Positions 23,658 through 34,881 of a stretch of 64,000 nucleotides of DNA are shown here, piece after piece; the first letter of the stretch is position 1, and each line of letters starts with the position of its first letter. Location: the NCBI GenBank assembly GCA_949752745.1, contig OX457029.1:44688500-44752499 (forward strand), in the 5' to 3' direction. Source of the stretch: Protula sp. h YS-2021. Its lineage: Eukaryota; Annelida; Polychaeta; Sabellida; Serpulidae. Below the pieces are notes generated by a model that worked only from the letters and a program-made list of their open reading frames with translations, was not told the DNA's origin and searched no databases. The translations under genes and the position numbers were made by a program.

Positions 23658-24757
23658 TATGGTGGAGATTTGCAGTGTAATTACGCCTTGAAATCATAAT
23701 AATAATTATTTCACAAAATACACTACAAAATAAAAGAAAGAAACATTTAAAAAAATGGCACAATTATTTTGTACATATTTACAGAAATAAACAAATAAAC
23801 AAATAAAATCAGTGTCATTAGTGAAGTGAGGGCCAATAATGCTCTTCACATGAAACTGAATTTACAGAAAAGAATAAATGCATTTCTTCTATTTAAAAAA
23901 AAAAAAGCCACAATATTCTGCAAAGCAGTGACGGTGGTGCTCATTTTAAAGTGGGGGGAGACATTTGACGCCCCTGAAAACACTTTTATATTCTAGCTGA
24001 AATTCGTTTTTGCATAGCATAATTACTTGCACACCAACGGTGTTCATATTTCATAAGTCGATTTGTACCAACAATTTTGGCAAGTCGAATGGAACTTGTT
24101 CTACAAAACTTTGTATAATATGCATACAGCATAGAACATACTAGCCTTTTAAAATTGTAACTAGCAAAATGCAATAATTACTAATAATAATATCATCTAT
24201 ATTGCCAATACTTTACTGTGTTTTTTATCACAGTTAAGGCTACTTGCACAACAGTGGTGATCACAAAGTTTTTAGATTTGTTGTCTTTTTCTTAAACTAA
24301 ACTAATTAACCATAAAGGCATATGAAATGTCACAAATACAGACCACGACTACACGCGCAACAATGGTGGTCATAAGTATCAATCACAACAAATCCCAAAA
24401 CACAATATAGTTCGTTTGGACTAGCAGTGTTGACATGGGAAACACATTAGCACAATGCTTCATCACCATGGATTTCTTTTAACATCCAAATTGTCTCTAC
24501 ATCCTTATCAGGCAGCTCGCACAAAATTTTAAAATGCCAATTTTATATCTGGCAAAGGACTTCTTCTGTTTCTTGAGGGTGCTGATATGTTGAGTTGTTT
24601 GGCCATGGATTGATTTGTTAAGCGTGGTTCAACAAGTGACTTCAACATTTGATTTCTTTGCTTAGATTACCTTTTATTCTGATTTTATAGTCGTTTCAAA
24701 GGTCAAATTTTCAGCTGTTGTTAAGTAATCACTTTGTTGCTCGAATACCGCCTTATC
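23658..24757 (+). other. Gypsy leader region
   Basis: About 1.1 kb with no long frame. It contains a purine motif (AAAGTGGGGGGAGAC, 23948-23962) that duplicates the tract before the 3' LTR. Confidence 0.7.
23660..23675 (+). promoter_or_regulatory. Putative primer binding site of Gypsy element
   Basis: TGGTGGAGATTTGCAG begins two bases after the LTR with the obligatory TGG. The primer tRNA was not identified. Confidence 0.45.
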
Positions 24758-27700
24758 ATGTCTAACGTCAAAATGTCCTACATAAACCAACATCAAGATA
24801 CCCCGTTCGAACGTTGGCAATGTCCGCTTAAAGAGCCGATAAAAGTACCTCTCCCAAAATATTTTTCTGGGTACTCCAAGGAGGATGGAAAAACATGGCT
24901 TAAGTATTTAGAGCTATTTCATCATTGTAGTGGAATAGGGCCAGACATTGCACCACGAGTTTTTCCAGTTTTCTTAAAAGACCTAGCGCTTCAGTGGTTC
25001 GATAATCTTCCAGATTTCGTCAGTTCAGATTATGTTCTGCTAAGAGAGGCATTTCTCGATAGGTTTCACAATAAAGTCTACACTTTTAGAGATGGTCTCG
25101 ATGAACTTTACGGAATGTCTATTGACAGCATTTCCACTGACGTAGATTGGGACGATTTCGTTTTAAGACATGGTACTGTGTGTGATAGGCTTGGTTTTTC
25201 ACAAGAATTCCAAAGAGTTCAGAGCTTTATTAGTCTAATGCCCCGGGAAATAAAGCCATGGTTGTATGCTGGTGTCTACAATGACACAAACAGTTGTGCC
25301 AGAAGTGCGAAACATTTCTTCCATTCGCATATGGCGAGGACAGCTTCATCATCGGAGCCAGTTCGTCCTGTTAACAGGGTAGAAGCAAACTTGATTCACG
25401 AATATACCAAAAAGCAATATCAACCAAGGAAAACTTATGAACAAAAACAAAATAGAAGAAAAGGCTGGAAGGTTCCGTGTACAATCTGTGGTTCAAACAA
25501 CCATCACAAAGACCAGTGTCATGTTACTATTAAACCAGACACCAATGATGCAAGCACTCAAACCAAAAATGCAAACACACACCTAACGACGAAAACTGCA
25601 CATACACATCAAACACCTAAAGTTTGCCCCATTCTTGATCTGAGTGGCAGCTCACACATAGCAGTAAAATGTAGTGACGGGGTTGAACTACATACTCTTT
25701 TGGACACCGGAGCCAATTGTAACTGCATCAGTGTTGAGGCCTTCAAGCGCCTTAGGCAGTGTGACAAAACGGATGTCGAATATTCCAAATTCAATCATGC
25801 ACAGTCGGCCGGTGGTGCCCCTTTGTCTATAAAAGGAACTTCAACAATTTCGTTTCACCTCAAAAACTCCAGCTTCCGAGTTAATGCGTATGTTATAGAA
25901 GATTTGGTTGTTGATTTTATTTTGGGAAGAACATTTCTTGAAGATCAGGGTGCAGTTATAGATTTTTCTAAGAGCACCATAAAACTGAACGATAAATACA
26001 CGCTGGTCGTATCCGATGAGTGCGTTGTCGATCCGCAGACCCAAAAAGTTGTTTATGTTGATGTTAAGGGGAGCATCCCTAATGCAATCGACGGTCTAAC
26101 CCGTCCAAACCACAGAATACAAGCTCTCGGCCTATTTATGGCAAATACACTTAACACTTCAAAGAACAACAAGATACCAATACGTTTGATGAACCCTTTA
26201 GTATCACCAATTAAACTTAAGGCAAAAACAAAAATAGGAACTTTTAGTCCTCTCAGCTCAGCTGATAGCATTAGCCTCGTGGAAGATACGGGTCAAATCA
26301 AAGACTTACCATTTGTGAACCTTGTATCTGATGGTAAAGCTACAAATCAAACAAACCTTGGAACTGAAAAACATAAAAATTCAACCTCCATACATCATCA
26401 CAATCTTAGCTTTGAGGAGGCTCGGGCAAAGCTTAAGAACTCTATTGATCTGAGTCAGTCAGATCTCACTGATGTTCAAAAAGATCAGCTGCTTGACGTT
26501 CTTGCAGACCGACGAGAAGCATTCTCGCTAGATGGTGAACTAGGCAACTGCAAACTAATAAACCACGAAATCGCTCTAAAGCCTGGAACAAGACCTATTT
26601 ATCAAAGACCTTATCGCTACTCAATGTTTGCAAACGACGAGGCACGGAAGCACGTAGCCGGCTTGCTAGAAAAAGGTGTTATCGAACCTAGTACATCTCC
26701 TTGGTCCTCTCCAATTTGCATTGTCACCAAGCCACGATCTGATCCAAATGCTCCAATTGAAACAAGGATGACAATTGATTATAGGAGGTTAAATGATCAA
26801 ACGCTGCCTGATGTCCATCCTTTGCCACGGCTCGATGATACACTCGATAGAATTGGTTCCCAAAAACCAGTTTTCTTCAGTTCAATCGATCTTCTTTCTG
26901 GGTTCTTTCAAGTTGAGCTGGACGAGAAAAGTAGGCCTTACACAGCATTTTCTTTCGAGGGAGGACATTATCAGTTTACAAAATTAGCGCAAGGTTTGAA
27001 AAACTCACCGGCATCTTTTTCTCGGTTGATGCAACTCATACTCACAGGACTTCAATACTTTATCTGCTTGTGCTATATCGATGATATAATCATATTTTCG
27101 AGCACGTTTGAGGAGCATTTGAAGCACATTAGTCTGGTTCTTGGAAGTCTGATTAGTGCCAATCTCAAGGCTAAGCCGCAAAAGTGTCAATTTGCTAAGA
27201 AGGAGGTCAAGTTCTTGGGCAACATTGTTTCGAAAGATGGAGTTAAGCCAGACCCTGGGAAAATAAGCGTGATTAAGGATATGAACCCGCCGAAGAATGT
27301 CAAAGAGCTCCGTCGGTGTCTAGGTCTCATGGGTTTTTACAGAAGGTTTGTCCCTCACTTCCAGCTTTATGCATCTCCACTTTACAATCTGTTGAAGAAG
27401 GATAAGAAATGGGAATGGACAACGAAATGTCAAGAAGGTTTTCAAAATCTGAAAGATTCCCTGATAAATGCTCCAATTCTTGGATATCCCGATTTCAGCA
27501 AACCTTTCATTGTTTATACTGACGCATCTATCGATGGTCTTGGTGCTATGTTGGTTCAAGAGCAGCAATTTGAGGGCAAAACAATCCCAAGGGCTCTATG
27601 GTACTCTGGTCGTTCACTTAACAAGCACGAGAAAAAGTACAATATCAGTGATCTTGAACTCACTGCCATTTTTTACGCAATTCAGCAATATCGTCCATAC

Positions 27701-29722
27701 TTGCAATACAACAAAGTCGTTTTCTATACAGATCACAAAAGTCTTACTACTCTTATGAAATGCAAACAACCTACAGGGAGACTCGGTAGAATTCATCAAG
27801 CTCTTACAATGCTCAACTACGAGGTTATACATCTCCCTGGTAGCAAAATGGCTCATGTAGATGCCATAAGTAGGTTTCCACATTTAACTTTGCCAAAAGA
27901 ACACGAAGACGTTGTCGAACCCGATTTTGTTGATCCACCGCTTGTCGAACCAAAATCCAGTGCTGATCTTAAGGTTTTTGCAGTCAATGCTAAGGCCCAA
28001 AGTTTTAGATCTAAGTTGACCCAAGACAGGAAGAATCATGAACTTAACAAATTCAACTTCTCAAAAGAACACATTAATCGTCTTATTACTTTACAGTCCA
28101 AAGATCCTGAAATTACGGATCGGTTGAAGCTTATCGAGAAGCAAGAGTTGGATGTCCCTCCCGAGCGTTTTAAGAAACTGCTCGCAAATATCGACGATTT
28201 CATTGTTGAAAACGGCGTTTTATATAGAGTTCATTATCAACCAAGGTCCAAAACACGTTCCAAGGCAGAGAAATGCGTACTTCAGCTTGTCGTTCCTGCA
28301 GAGTTGCGTCACGAGGTCATGCGAGAACTGCACTGTGATGTGCACTTTTCATACATGAAGGTTTGGTACAAGGCTCAGGAGAAGTACTGGTGGCCCGGTA
28401 TGTTTAAAGACATCAAGTCTTTCTGTGAGTCATGCGTGCAGTGTCAGCAAGCAAAAGGATCTCAAAAACGGCCTCCTCTGATTCCAATAGAAAGTAACTT
28501 TCCTTGGCAAATCGTTGGTGTTGATATAACAGAACCACATGTTATCTCGCAAAAAGGGAACAGATACATTTTGGTCTTTGTAGATCTTTTCACAAAGTTC
28601 GTTGTTGCTAGGGCCATTCCAAATATGAAAGCTGAAACTGTAGCAAAAGTGTTCTACGAGGAGATTATTTGTCGATTCGGTGCCCCACAGAAGTTATTAT
28701 CTGATCGTGGTGCGCAATTTTTGTCCTCGCTAATGAAGTTTACTCGAGAGTTATTCAGCGTTCAAGGTCTTTTCACTTCCGCTTGGAATCCACGCTGCGA
28801 CGGGATGACAGAACGCTCAAATCAGACAATCATGAAATGTCTCAGTTTCCTTTCTAACGCACATCATGATAACTGGGATGAACGCCTATCTTCAGCTGTG
28901 TTTGCTTACAATACCACACCGTGCTTTCGTTCTACGGACTATACTCCGTACTACCTTTTGTTTGGTCGCCACTGCAAAGGTCCTGCCGACCTCAGGCTTG
29001 TGATTCCTGAAGATGTTCCTCATAACATTCAGGACTACGTCACTACTCTAGTGAACAGCCTAGACGAAGCTTGTACCATGGCCCGTGAGAACATTCGGGA
29101 GCACCAAGCCAGCATGAAAGAATACTTTGACAGGAGTGCACAATCTTGCAGACTACAGGAAGGTGACAAAGTATTCCTTTATATTCCAGTGACTCCTAAG
29201 CACTTATCACGCAAATTGCGCCATCCTTGGTGCGGCGGCTACGTTATCCACCGGTTTTTAGGTCCAAACACAGTCAAGCTTAGAAAGCTAAGCGACGGTA
29301 AATTACTGAAGGCACCAGTAACTGTCAAGCGTTTGAAGAAATGTATAGACCCTCAGGAACGCCCTCAACAAGTTTTGGCAAATGACATTTTCCCCGCATT
29401 GGACGAATTAACTGATGACGACATCCCGGTCGATAATTTTGCTCCATTCATGGCTGTTCGTCCCAGTGAATCCTCGGACACTGAGGAATCGCTACACGAT
29501 GCCCCCATTCCCTCTCAACAAACTTCTCAAAGTCAATTTGTAAATGTAGAGAAAGTTCTTGCTAGAAGAAAATATAAAGGAAAAGTTCAATACAAAGTAA
29601 GATGGCAAGGATACGGTCCAAAAGATGACTCATGGGTGAATGAGGAAGATGTAAATGATGTCCTTCGCGAGTTCGTTGCTAGCAATAACCTACCGAAAAG
29701 GCGAAGAAAAAGGAGACCGTAG
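24758..29722 (+). CDS. gag-pol: Gypsy gag-pol polyprotein with C-terminal chromodomain
   Basis: 1654 aa from ATG at 24758, eight codons inside the longest open frame. Order: capsid-type gag (about 25-230, with LQWFDNLPDF); CCHC knuckle CTICGSNNHHKDQC (241-254); aspartic protease DTG (316-318); reverse transcriptase with YIDD (773-776); RNase H starting near TDAS (922); integrase zinc-binding HHCC (His 1192, CVQC at 1226-1229); DDE catalytic triad Asp1256, Asp1316, Glu1352 with 35 residues between the last two; chromodomain (about 1595-1645; KVLARRKYKGKVQYKVRWQGY). All key residues are present and there is no frameshift or stop. A chromodomain behind the integrase defines chromoviruses and directs integration to methylated-histone chromatin in studied relatives. 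Likely functional. Confidence 0.97.
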   Translation: MSNVKMSYINQHQDTPFERWQCPLKEPIKVPLPKYFSGYSKEDGKTWLKYLELFHHCSGIGPDIAPRVFPVFLKDLALQWFDNLPDFVSSDYVLLREAFLDRFHNKVYTFRDGLDELYGMSIDSISTDVDWDDFVLRHGTVCDRLGFSQEFQRVQSFISLMPREIKPWLYAGVYNDTNSCARSAKHFFHSHMARTASSSEPVRPVNRVEANLIHEYTKKQYQPRKTYEQKQNRRKGWKVPCTICGSNNHHKDQCHVTIKPDTNDASTQTKNANTHLTTKTAHTHQTPKVCPILDLSGSSHIAVKCSDGVELHTLLDTGANCNCISVEAFKRLRQCDKTDVEYSKFNHAQSAGGAPLSIKGTSTISFHLKNSSFRVNAYVIEDLVVDFILGRTFLEDQGAVIDFSKSTIKLNDKYTLVVSDECVVDPQTQKVVYVDVKGSIPNAIDGLTRPNHRIQALGLFMANTLNTSKNNKIPIRLMNPLVSPIKLKAKTKIGTFSPLSSADSISLVEDTGQIKDLPFVNLVSDGKATNQTNLGTEKHKNSTSIHHHNLSFEEARAKLKNSIDLSQSDLTDVQKDQLLDVLADRREAFSLDGELGNCKLINHEIALKPGTRPIYQRPYRYSMFANDEARKHVAGLLEKGVIEPSTSPWSSPICIVTKPRSDPNAPIETRMTIDYRRLNDQTLPDVHPLPRLDDTLDRIGSQKPVFFSSIDLLSGFFQVELDEKSRPYTAFSFEGGHYQFTKLAQGLKNSPASFSRLMQLILTGLQYFICLCYIDDIIIFSSTFEEHLKHISLVLGSLISANLKAKPQKCQFAKKEVKFLGNIVSKDGVKPDPGKISVIKDMNPPKNVKELRRCLGLMGFYRRFVPHFQLYASPLYNLLKKDKKWEWTTKCQEGFQNLKDSLINAPILGYPDFSKPFIVYTDASIDGLGAMLVQEQQFEGKTIPRALWYSGRSLNKHEKKYNISDLELTAIFYAIQQYRPYLQYNKVVFYTDHKSLTTLMKCKQPTGRLGRIHQALTMLNYEVIHLPGSKMAHVDAISRFPHLTLPKEHEDVVEPDFVDPPLVEPKSSADLKVFAVNAKAQSFRSKLTQDRKNHELNKFNFSKEHINRLITLQSKDPEITDRLKLIEKQELDVPPERFKKLLANIDDFIVENGVLYRVHYQPRSKTRSKAEKCVLQLVVPAELRHEVMRELHCDVHFSYMKVWYKAQEKYWWPGMFKDIKSFCESCVQCQQAKGSQKRPPLIPIESNFPWQIVGVDITEPHVISQKGNRYILVFVDLFTKFVVARAIPNMKAETVAKVFYEEIICRFGAPQKLLSDRGAQFLSSLMKFTRELFSVQGLFTSAWNPRCDGMTERSNQTIMKCLSFLSNAHHDNWDERLSSAVFAYNTTPCFRSTDYTPYYLLFGRHCKGPADLRLVIPEDVPHNIQDYVTTLVNSLDEACTMARENIREHQASMKEYFDRSAQSCRLQEGDKVFLYIPVTPKHLSRKLRHPWCGGYVIHRFLGPNTVKLRKLSDGKLLKAPVTVKRLKKCIDPQERPQQVLANDIFPALDELTDDDIPVDNFAPFMAVRPSESSDTEESLHDAPIPSQQTSQSQFVNVEKVLARRKYKGKVQYKVRWQGYGPKDDSWVNEEDVNDVLREFVASNNLPKRRRKRRP

Positions 29723-31312
29723 ATGTAATCACATTCTGCCATGTATTTATTATGTATTATGTATTTATGTATTATGTATTGCTTTATTTTCTATCGGTAT
29801 ATCGATGCTCACGATATAAGATACATATTGTATGAGTTGAACTGCTGTTACATAAACTTCGGCTCAGGTTTGATATTATGCCAGAGCCCCTCAAACTGTA
29901 AAAGTGTGAAATTAAATGTCGGCATTATGAGTAACTTAAAATATGTAGCTTACAAATTGGTAATATAAATCCAAATACAAAGCATTAATTGCATATTTAA
30001 GATACCGGATTGTATCATTTGCGGGTTGCGTTCAGACGTTTCTTTCTGCAACGACCTACTCTGTGCAAAGATACAAAACATGTTGTACATTGTGTTCTAC
30101 AGCTTTTATTTTCTAACCATACTTATTTGGTGCTAGCTCAGCCTCAAGATAAACTTATGTTGTTAAACATACATGTTTTGTGTCGAAATACATCTGCACC
30201 TTCTTGCGGAGTATTCGACCTAATTATTGATCTTAGCATTTCCTTAACTATATTGATTTTGCAAGTAATTTTTTTTTTGCAAAGAAATCAGGTGTATATA
30301 AACACGTATGGCTATTTCATTATCTTCAATGTAGTTAAATCTGTCTTATATGTACCATATTGTGCAGTTATCAATAATGGTCAAAATTTGTATATACTGT
30401 ATAGGAGAAAATATTTCTATTATTAAGGCGCATTATTTGTTTTCGCATGTTTTACATTTATTCACATGTTCATTTACTGATTTTTTTAAACATTTTGTTC
30501 ATGTGACTTTTATAAGTGTTTCAGAAAAATGGAAAGGTGCTGTTATGTTGCGTACCGCGCATACCGATGATTGCATTGTATTTTTATGCTCTTGGCTTCA
30601 TGTAAAATAGTATCTCCATGGTGGAAAGTGGCAAGAGAGAATGTTGTGAGAGAATGTGTTGCAGAGTGAAAGCTCTGAAAGTATCAAAATTTATAAACCC
30701 CGGCCGGGTCCTTTTCGATCAGTATGTGTCTGTGCCACCCGAAACCACGGAGATCAATTTAAAATTTCAACAAGTTTCTTAAGGAATTTAAAAAGGGGAA
30801 CAACGAGTCAAGCTGTAGCAGACGAGACGTTTCGAATGGCTTAATCATACAGTCCTCGGAATACACCAGTTCCCAGGCATCAGGAACCAATCAGCTTGCG
30901 ATTTGTGATTCTATACCGTTGAAAAAGCAACAGATGCTCGAACAAGTGATACAGAATATCGGACATTTGCTTGATTTTAAATCTCTGCGGAAAGAACCCC
31001 GCCTGTTGTGCATCGGGCATGCCATCTTATAGACATTCTCTTTATATACTAAAGACGGTGTTGCAGAAACAAGAATATTTTTTTTACGCTACGCTTGCAA
31101 TAAGAACATTTTTACCTACTGCATTTTCTACATTTATGATTTTCTCGGCTTCATGATAAAAAAAATCTGCCGGGTAGTATTTGATATTATTTGTATGCCA
31201 TGTTGCAATGTATAAATATTAGCATTCTTGTCTAAAATAGTCCAAATCAAAGGACATATGACAAAATTTAAACTTGGATATTTATGTTTAACTAAATTTG
31301 CAATTTAGTCAT
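29723..31312 (+). other. Gypsy 3' internal non-coding segment
   Basis: AT-rich, 1.6 kb between the gag-pol stop and the purine tract. The longest frame (30010-30426) has no envelope features such as a signal peptide, cleavage site or cysteine pattern. Confidence 0.6.
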
Positions 31313-31326
31313 AAAGTGGGGGGAGA
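31313..31326 (+). promoter_or_regulatory. Polypurine tract of Gypsy element
   Basis: AAAGTGGGGGGAGA abuts the 3' LTR, as expected for the plus-strand DNA primer. Confidence 0.8.
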
Positions 31327-31911
31327 TGTTGTGCACTCAATTCTTGTGCCAACAGACAATTATCAATGGGATTAGAGTAATTATAATCCTCCGTTTTGTT
31401 TAATTGTTAATTATATATATGTCGCGTCGTCCCTAAATAATGCATGCTCATAGGAATTACTATAATGGTATTTCTATTGTTATAATAGTTATGGTATGTT
31501 TATAATTGTAAAACCCCTTTTGTTACTCCTTTGATTGTTGTCACCTGTTTGTTACCCACTCTTATAATAAGTGTCTTTGTTAGGATCTACAAGTATATAA
31601 GCTATGGAAAATAATATACGGGAGAATCTAGAAGCGCATATCTGAATGATAAAACGTTGATTGAGAAATTATATTAATTATAAACTCGGATATATGTTAT
31701 GTTGTGGATATCCGATCATGTATGGTACGTGACTATCGTTCTTAAGTCTAATAACCAAAATGCTTTTCTTGGCGTAATAGACCCCGGTACACCCCACTGC
31801 ACTTAGTATATTTATATCAATAAACACTTGTTATTTCATTTAATCATTCTTTTTAATTTATAAGGAAGTGCCCCGCTGTGAGTCAAAAACGGCTCACAGA
31901 GGTGTACTTCA
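31327..31911 (+). repeat. 3' LTR of Gypsy element
   Basis: Same 585 bp as the 5' LTR. The AATAAA at 31819-31824 is the likely 3'-end signal. Confidence 0.97.
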
Positions 31912-31915
31912 AAAG

Positions 31916-32213
31916 AGCAATTGATGACCTTCGAATCGTTTATAAGCGTTGACTAAAAAAACTGTTTATGAGGCTATTCAAATATACCCAACGTTTAAAA
32001 CAAAGCAAACATTATCAAAACAATTTAGAAGACTTTGTTGATGAAAAACATTACGAGTATTCAAAGGCGCTAAAGGCGGCTATAAGAAAAAACAATGCAT
32101 TCTTTGAAGAGCTTCTAGATGAGGTGGAGAATGATGAAAGCAGCGACGAAGAAAGTGATATGGACAGTGAAGTGCAAAGAGTGAAACAGATGAAGAAAAA
32201 TAGACTTATTTGA
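31916..32213 (+). pseudogene. Zinc-finger-like gene, 3' part, downstream of Gypsy insertion
   Basis: Resumes the reading frame interrupted at 23072: a short stretch containing DDLRIVYKR, one TGA, then an 80-codon frame with MRLFKYTQRLKQSKHY and an acidic tail (ESSDEESDMDSE) ending at TGA 32211-32213. AATAAA follows at 32225-32230. The same frame on both sides of the insertion (once the 4-bp duplication is discounted) shows it was one gene before the Gypsy arrived. Confidence 0.55.
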
Positions 32214-32224
32214 TTAAACTTTAT

Positions 32225-32230
32225 AATAAA
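32225..32230 (+). terminator. AATAAA polyadenylation signal
   Basis: Lies 12 bp after the stop of the plus-strand zinc-finger-like gene. Confidence 0.5.
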
Positions 32231-32921
32231 GACTTTGTAAATCAACAAATGTTGTAATATTTTATTGATTTAAGCGCTGTGTCTTTAAGTGTATCAATAA
32301 ACTATTCAATATATGTCTTGCTTTTGATGTTTAACATATGAAATTGCAAGAAGCTAAGGTCCCTGACGTGGTATAAATTCACCCGTAAACCTTTCATTTT
32401 AATTTTTTCCATTCTTATAGACGGTCCTTGGCGCGGTGTTAATTCATCCGTAAACCACATATCATATGTATTACCATATATTATGTATTATAACTAAGCA
32501 TTGTATTGCTATTATATATTAAAGTCAAGTATTGTTTGAAAAAATAAACTGTTGGAAAGCATCATATAAGTTTTTTTTTATTTTATTGAATATCACAAAT
32601 ATTGACACTTATTGAGAATTACAATTATCCTAAACACCAAATTAAAATATTGACATTTATTGAGAATAAAAACAAAAATATTTAAAATACATGTAACATA
32701 TTAGCCCACTCACAAGAACTTAAATTGATATAAGTATCATAAATGTTATCATCCGTTTGCAAATATTATGAAAACTGACATAACATTGATCCAACCCAAT
32801 CACTTTCACATCAACATGGTTTGATAATGTCAATTCATTGAAACCTTTCATAGTTCACATAGGCGTAAAGACAATTTTATTTGAACCACGCATCAATTGT
32901 ACATGTTGATTTGGTTCAAAG
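32231..32921. other. AT-rich intergenic spacer between convergent genes
   Basis: Holds a short repeated motif (GxCGxGGTxTxAATTCA, near 32370 and 32436) and no coding frame. Confidence 0.5.
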
Positions 32922-33002
32922 CTAAGTTTCAACTTCTTGCCAAGCCTCACAAACTTTACTCCAATCTTCTGCACTGAGGGGTGATGAAATCATAATATCC
33001 GG
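32922..33002 (-). pseudogene. 3' tip of the minus-strand gene cut by the BEL insertion
   Basis: Minus-strand frame from the target duplication reads DIMISSPLSAEDWSKVCE and ends at TAG 32922-32924. It is the natural continuation, across the BEL insertion with a one-base frame difference, of the ORF ending at 40290. Confidence 0.4.
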
Positions 33003-33465
33003 TGTAAGAAATGCAAGGCGAGCCATTTAATAACAAGGGCGTTCTGGGTAGTGCGTGGAATTTAGTTGAAGTTCAGGCATGCGGCCAACTTGTTTGTCAT
33101 TATTTCAAGGGTTTCTATAAAGCAGCATTCAGTTATTTGACATGCTATTTGGCGGGTGGTCTGTGAAATGCTTCACCCTTTCGTTTCCCACAACTAATAT
33201 TTAAAAGATTAGGATGCCTATTATGTTTAGTTCACTCGTGTGTGACAGTCCTCCTACTATATAAACATGGACTTTTCGCGGCATTTGGCATTCTGCCGCG
33301 GGATTTCAATAATTTGTACCTGTTTAAATCTGTTTGAATCTGTTTAAATCTGTTTAGACCGGTTTAAAGCTGTTTAAGATCTGCTCGTGTTGGAAAGATG
33401 GAAAGAAATAAAACAGCGTTGCAAAATTACCGCGGCAGTTTCAATTCGGCCTTTGATTTACTACA
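33003..33465 (+). repeat. 5' LTR of BEL element
   Basis: 463 bp. Contains GTTTAAATCTG tandem decamer-like repeats near 33322-33370 and an AATAAA-like signal near 33408. Confidence 0.9.
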
Positions 33466-33530
33466 TTAGTACAAATTAAGGGAAAAAATGAGCTGAAATT
33501 CTGAAAACAAGAAAAAAATGCTTTGTCAAT

Positions 33531-33734
33531 ATGGATTTTGATAAAATGAAAATCGCTCAACTGAAGGAAGGCCTGGCGGAGAAGGGCTTGTCAACGACAG
33601 GAAACAAGGCAGAACTGGTGTACCGTTTGCAGAAGTACTACGATGAAAATCCAGTGGGTGCCACTACTGCTGAGTTGCCAACAGAAGTTACGCCTCATGT
33701 GCCTAGGGTGCCTAGGGTGCCTAGTGAAACCTGA
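33531..33734 (+). pseudogene. BEL gag N-terminus with SAP domain
   Basis: ATG at 33531 opens a SAP-like DNA-binding helix-extended-loop-helix (MKIAQLKEGLAEKGLSTTG, then KAELVYRLQKY). The frame ends after a CCTAGGGTG tandem repeat. The rest of gag continues in another frame, so a repeat-slippage frameshift near 33700-33730 is the probable break. Confidence 0.75.
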
Positions 33735-34881
33735 GGTACTGTCTGAATTTTTACTGCCGCAAAATGTTGATAATACGGTGAAACCTAGTGACAGTATATC
33801 CCAAGTTGGCTCTTCAAGCAGCGTTAGATCGGCGCGGGCACGTGCTGCTGCCAGAAAGGCTGCCGCGCAAGCTAAGCTCAAGTCGTTCCAGGAAGAAGAG
33901 CGTCTGTTAGCGGAACGAAGTAAGTACGAATCAAAGTTGAAGTGGCATCAATTGAAGTCTGAACTCGAGGCTGTAGAAGCGGAAGAAGAAGTTCTCGCTA
34001 TGTTTGATGAAAATTCTACAGCTCAACCCGAAACGAGTCTCTTGCAAAAACCTGTGTACACTGTTGCTCAGTCAACATCGCCTCAGGTACAATTTAGCCA
34101 ATTCCGCGCTGTGCCAACTAAAACTACATCCGTTGTTGACCCGAGTTATGTTAACGCACCTTATTCGACGGCCAATGCAGCTACATCAGATGAGGAGCTG
34201 CCTTCCACGCTCAATCCTGCAGCCTATGAATTCCATCCGCAATCTCCAGACAATATTATGCATTTTACGCAGGAAGAAATGATTGACATTTTGGCCTTAC
34301 CGAAGTCGCAACTGGTAACGTTTGACGGAGATCCAATGAATTATCACATTTTCATGAACTCATTCAATAGCTGTGTTGATTCTACCCAAGTGAGTGACAT
34401 ATCAAAGTTGAACAAGCTATTCGAGCTCTGTAAAGGCAAGGCCTTGAACGTTATAAAACCATATGCGTGCATGGCTCCGTCAGAAGGGTATCGTAAAGCC
34501 AGAGAATTGTTATTAGAACGGTTTGGCAACGACTATGTAATTTCAGAAGCTTGGATTTCAAAACTAACTTCGGGTCCTCATATTAAAGCAGATAATGTGC
34601 ACATGCTTCAAGATTTTTTAGACGATGTACGCAGCTGTACCGAAACGCTACGTGCTATGGGCCACCTGGACGAAGTAGATGCACGGGTTCGCCTTGTTAA
34701 GCTGGTGAAGCGCCTCCCAGTTTATCTACAAGGTCGCTGGAGGGAGAAAGCTGTTGAAGCTCATGATGCTAATGGAAGATATCCAGGTATTGAGTTATTT
34801 CTGGAATTCTTAACCAAAGTAACGAGAGAAGCATGTGACCCAGCGTTTGGAGTGAGTAGAGAACAAAAGGCTGAGAAATGA
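33735..34881 (+). pseudogene. gag: BEL gag (DUF1759-like) region
   Basis: Open for about 380 codons in frame +1 relative to the SAP part. There is a coiled-coil-like Glu/Lys/Ala stretch, a linker, then the retroelement gag domain of BEL/Pao elements (FDGDPMNYHIFMNSFNS, FLDDVRSCTETLRAMG). It ends at an ATGA where the zinc-knuckle frame begins. Confidence 0.8.

Larger units (their letters stand above)
23073..31911 (+). mobile_element. Intact chromodomain Ty3/Gypsy LTR retrotransposon
   Basis: An 8839-bp element with 585-bp TG..CA LTRs that appear identical base for base. It has a 4-bp target duplication (AAAG at 23069-23072 and 31912-31915), a single uninterrupted gag-pol ORF and a purine tract before the 3' LTR. 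These are the marks of a very recent, possibly mobile copy. The leader (about 1.1 kb) and 3' non-coding segment (1.6 kb, AT-rich, no env-like frame) are long. It interrupts the zinc-finger-like pseudogene of the PolB-type element. Confidence 0.95.

Noticed and set aside
30010..30426. Possible envelope gene in the Gypsy 3' segment
   Set aside because: 138-codon AT-driven frame lacking signal peptide, cleavage site or cysteine pattern.
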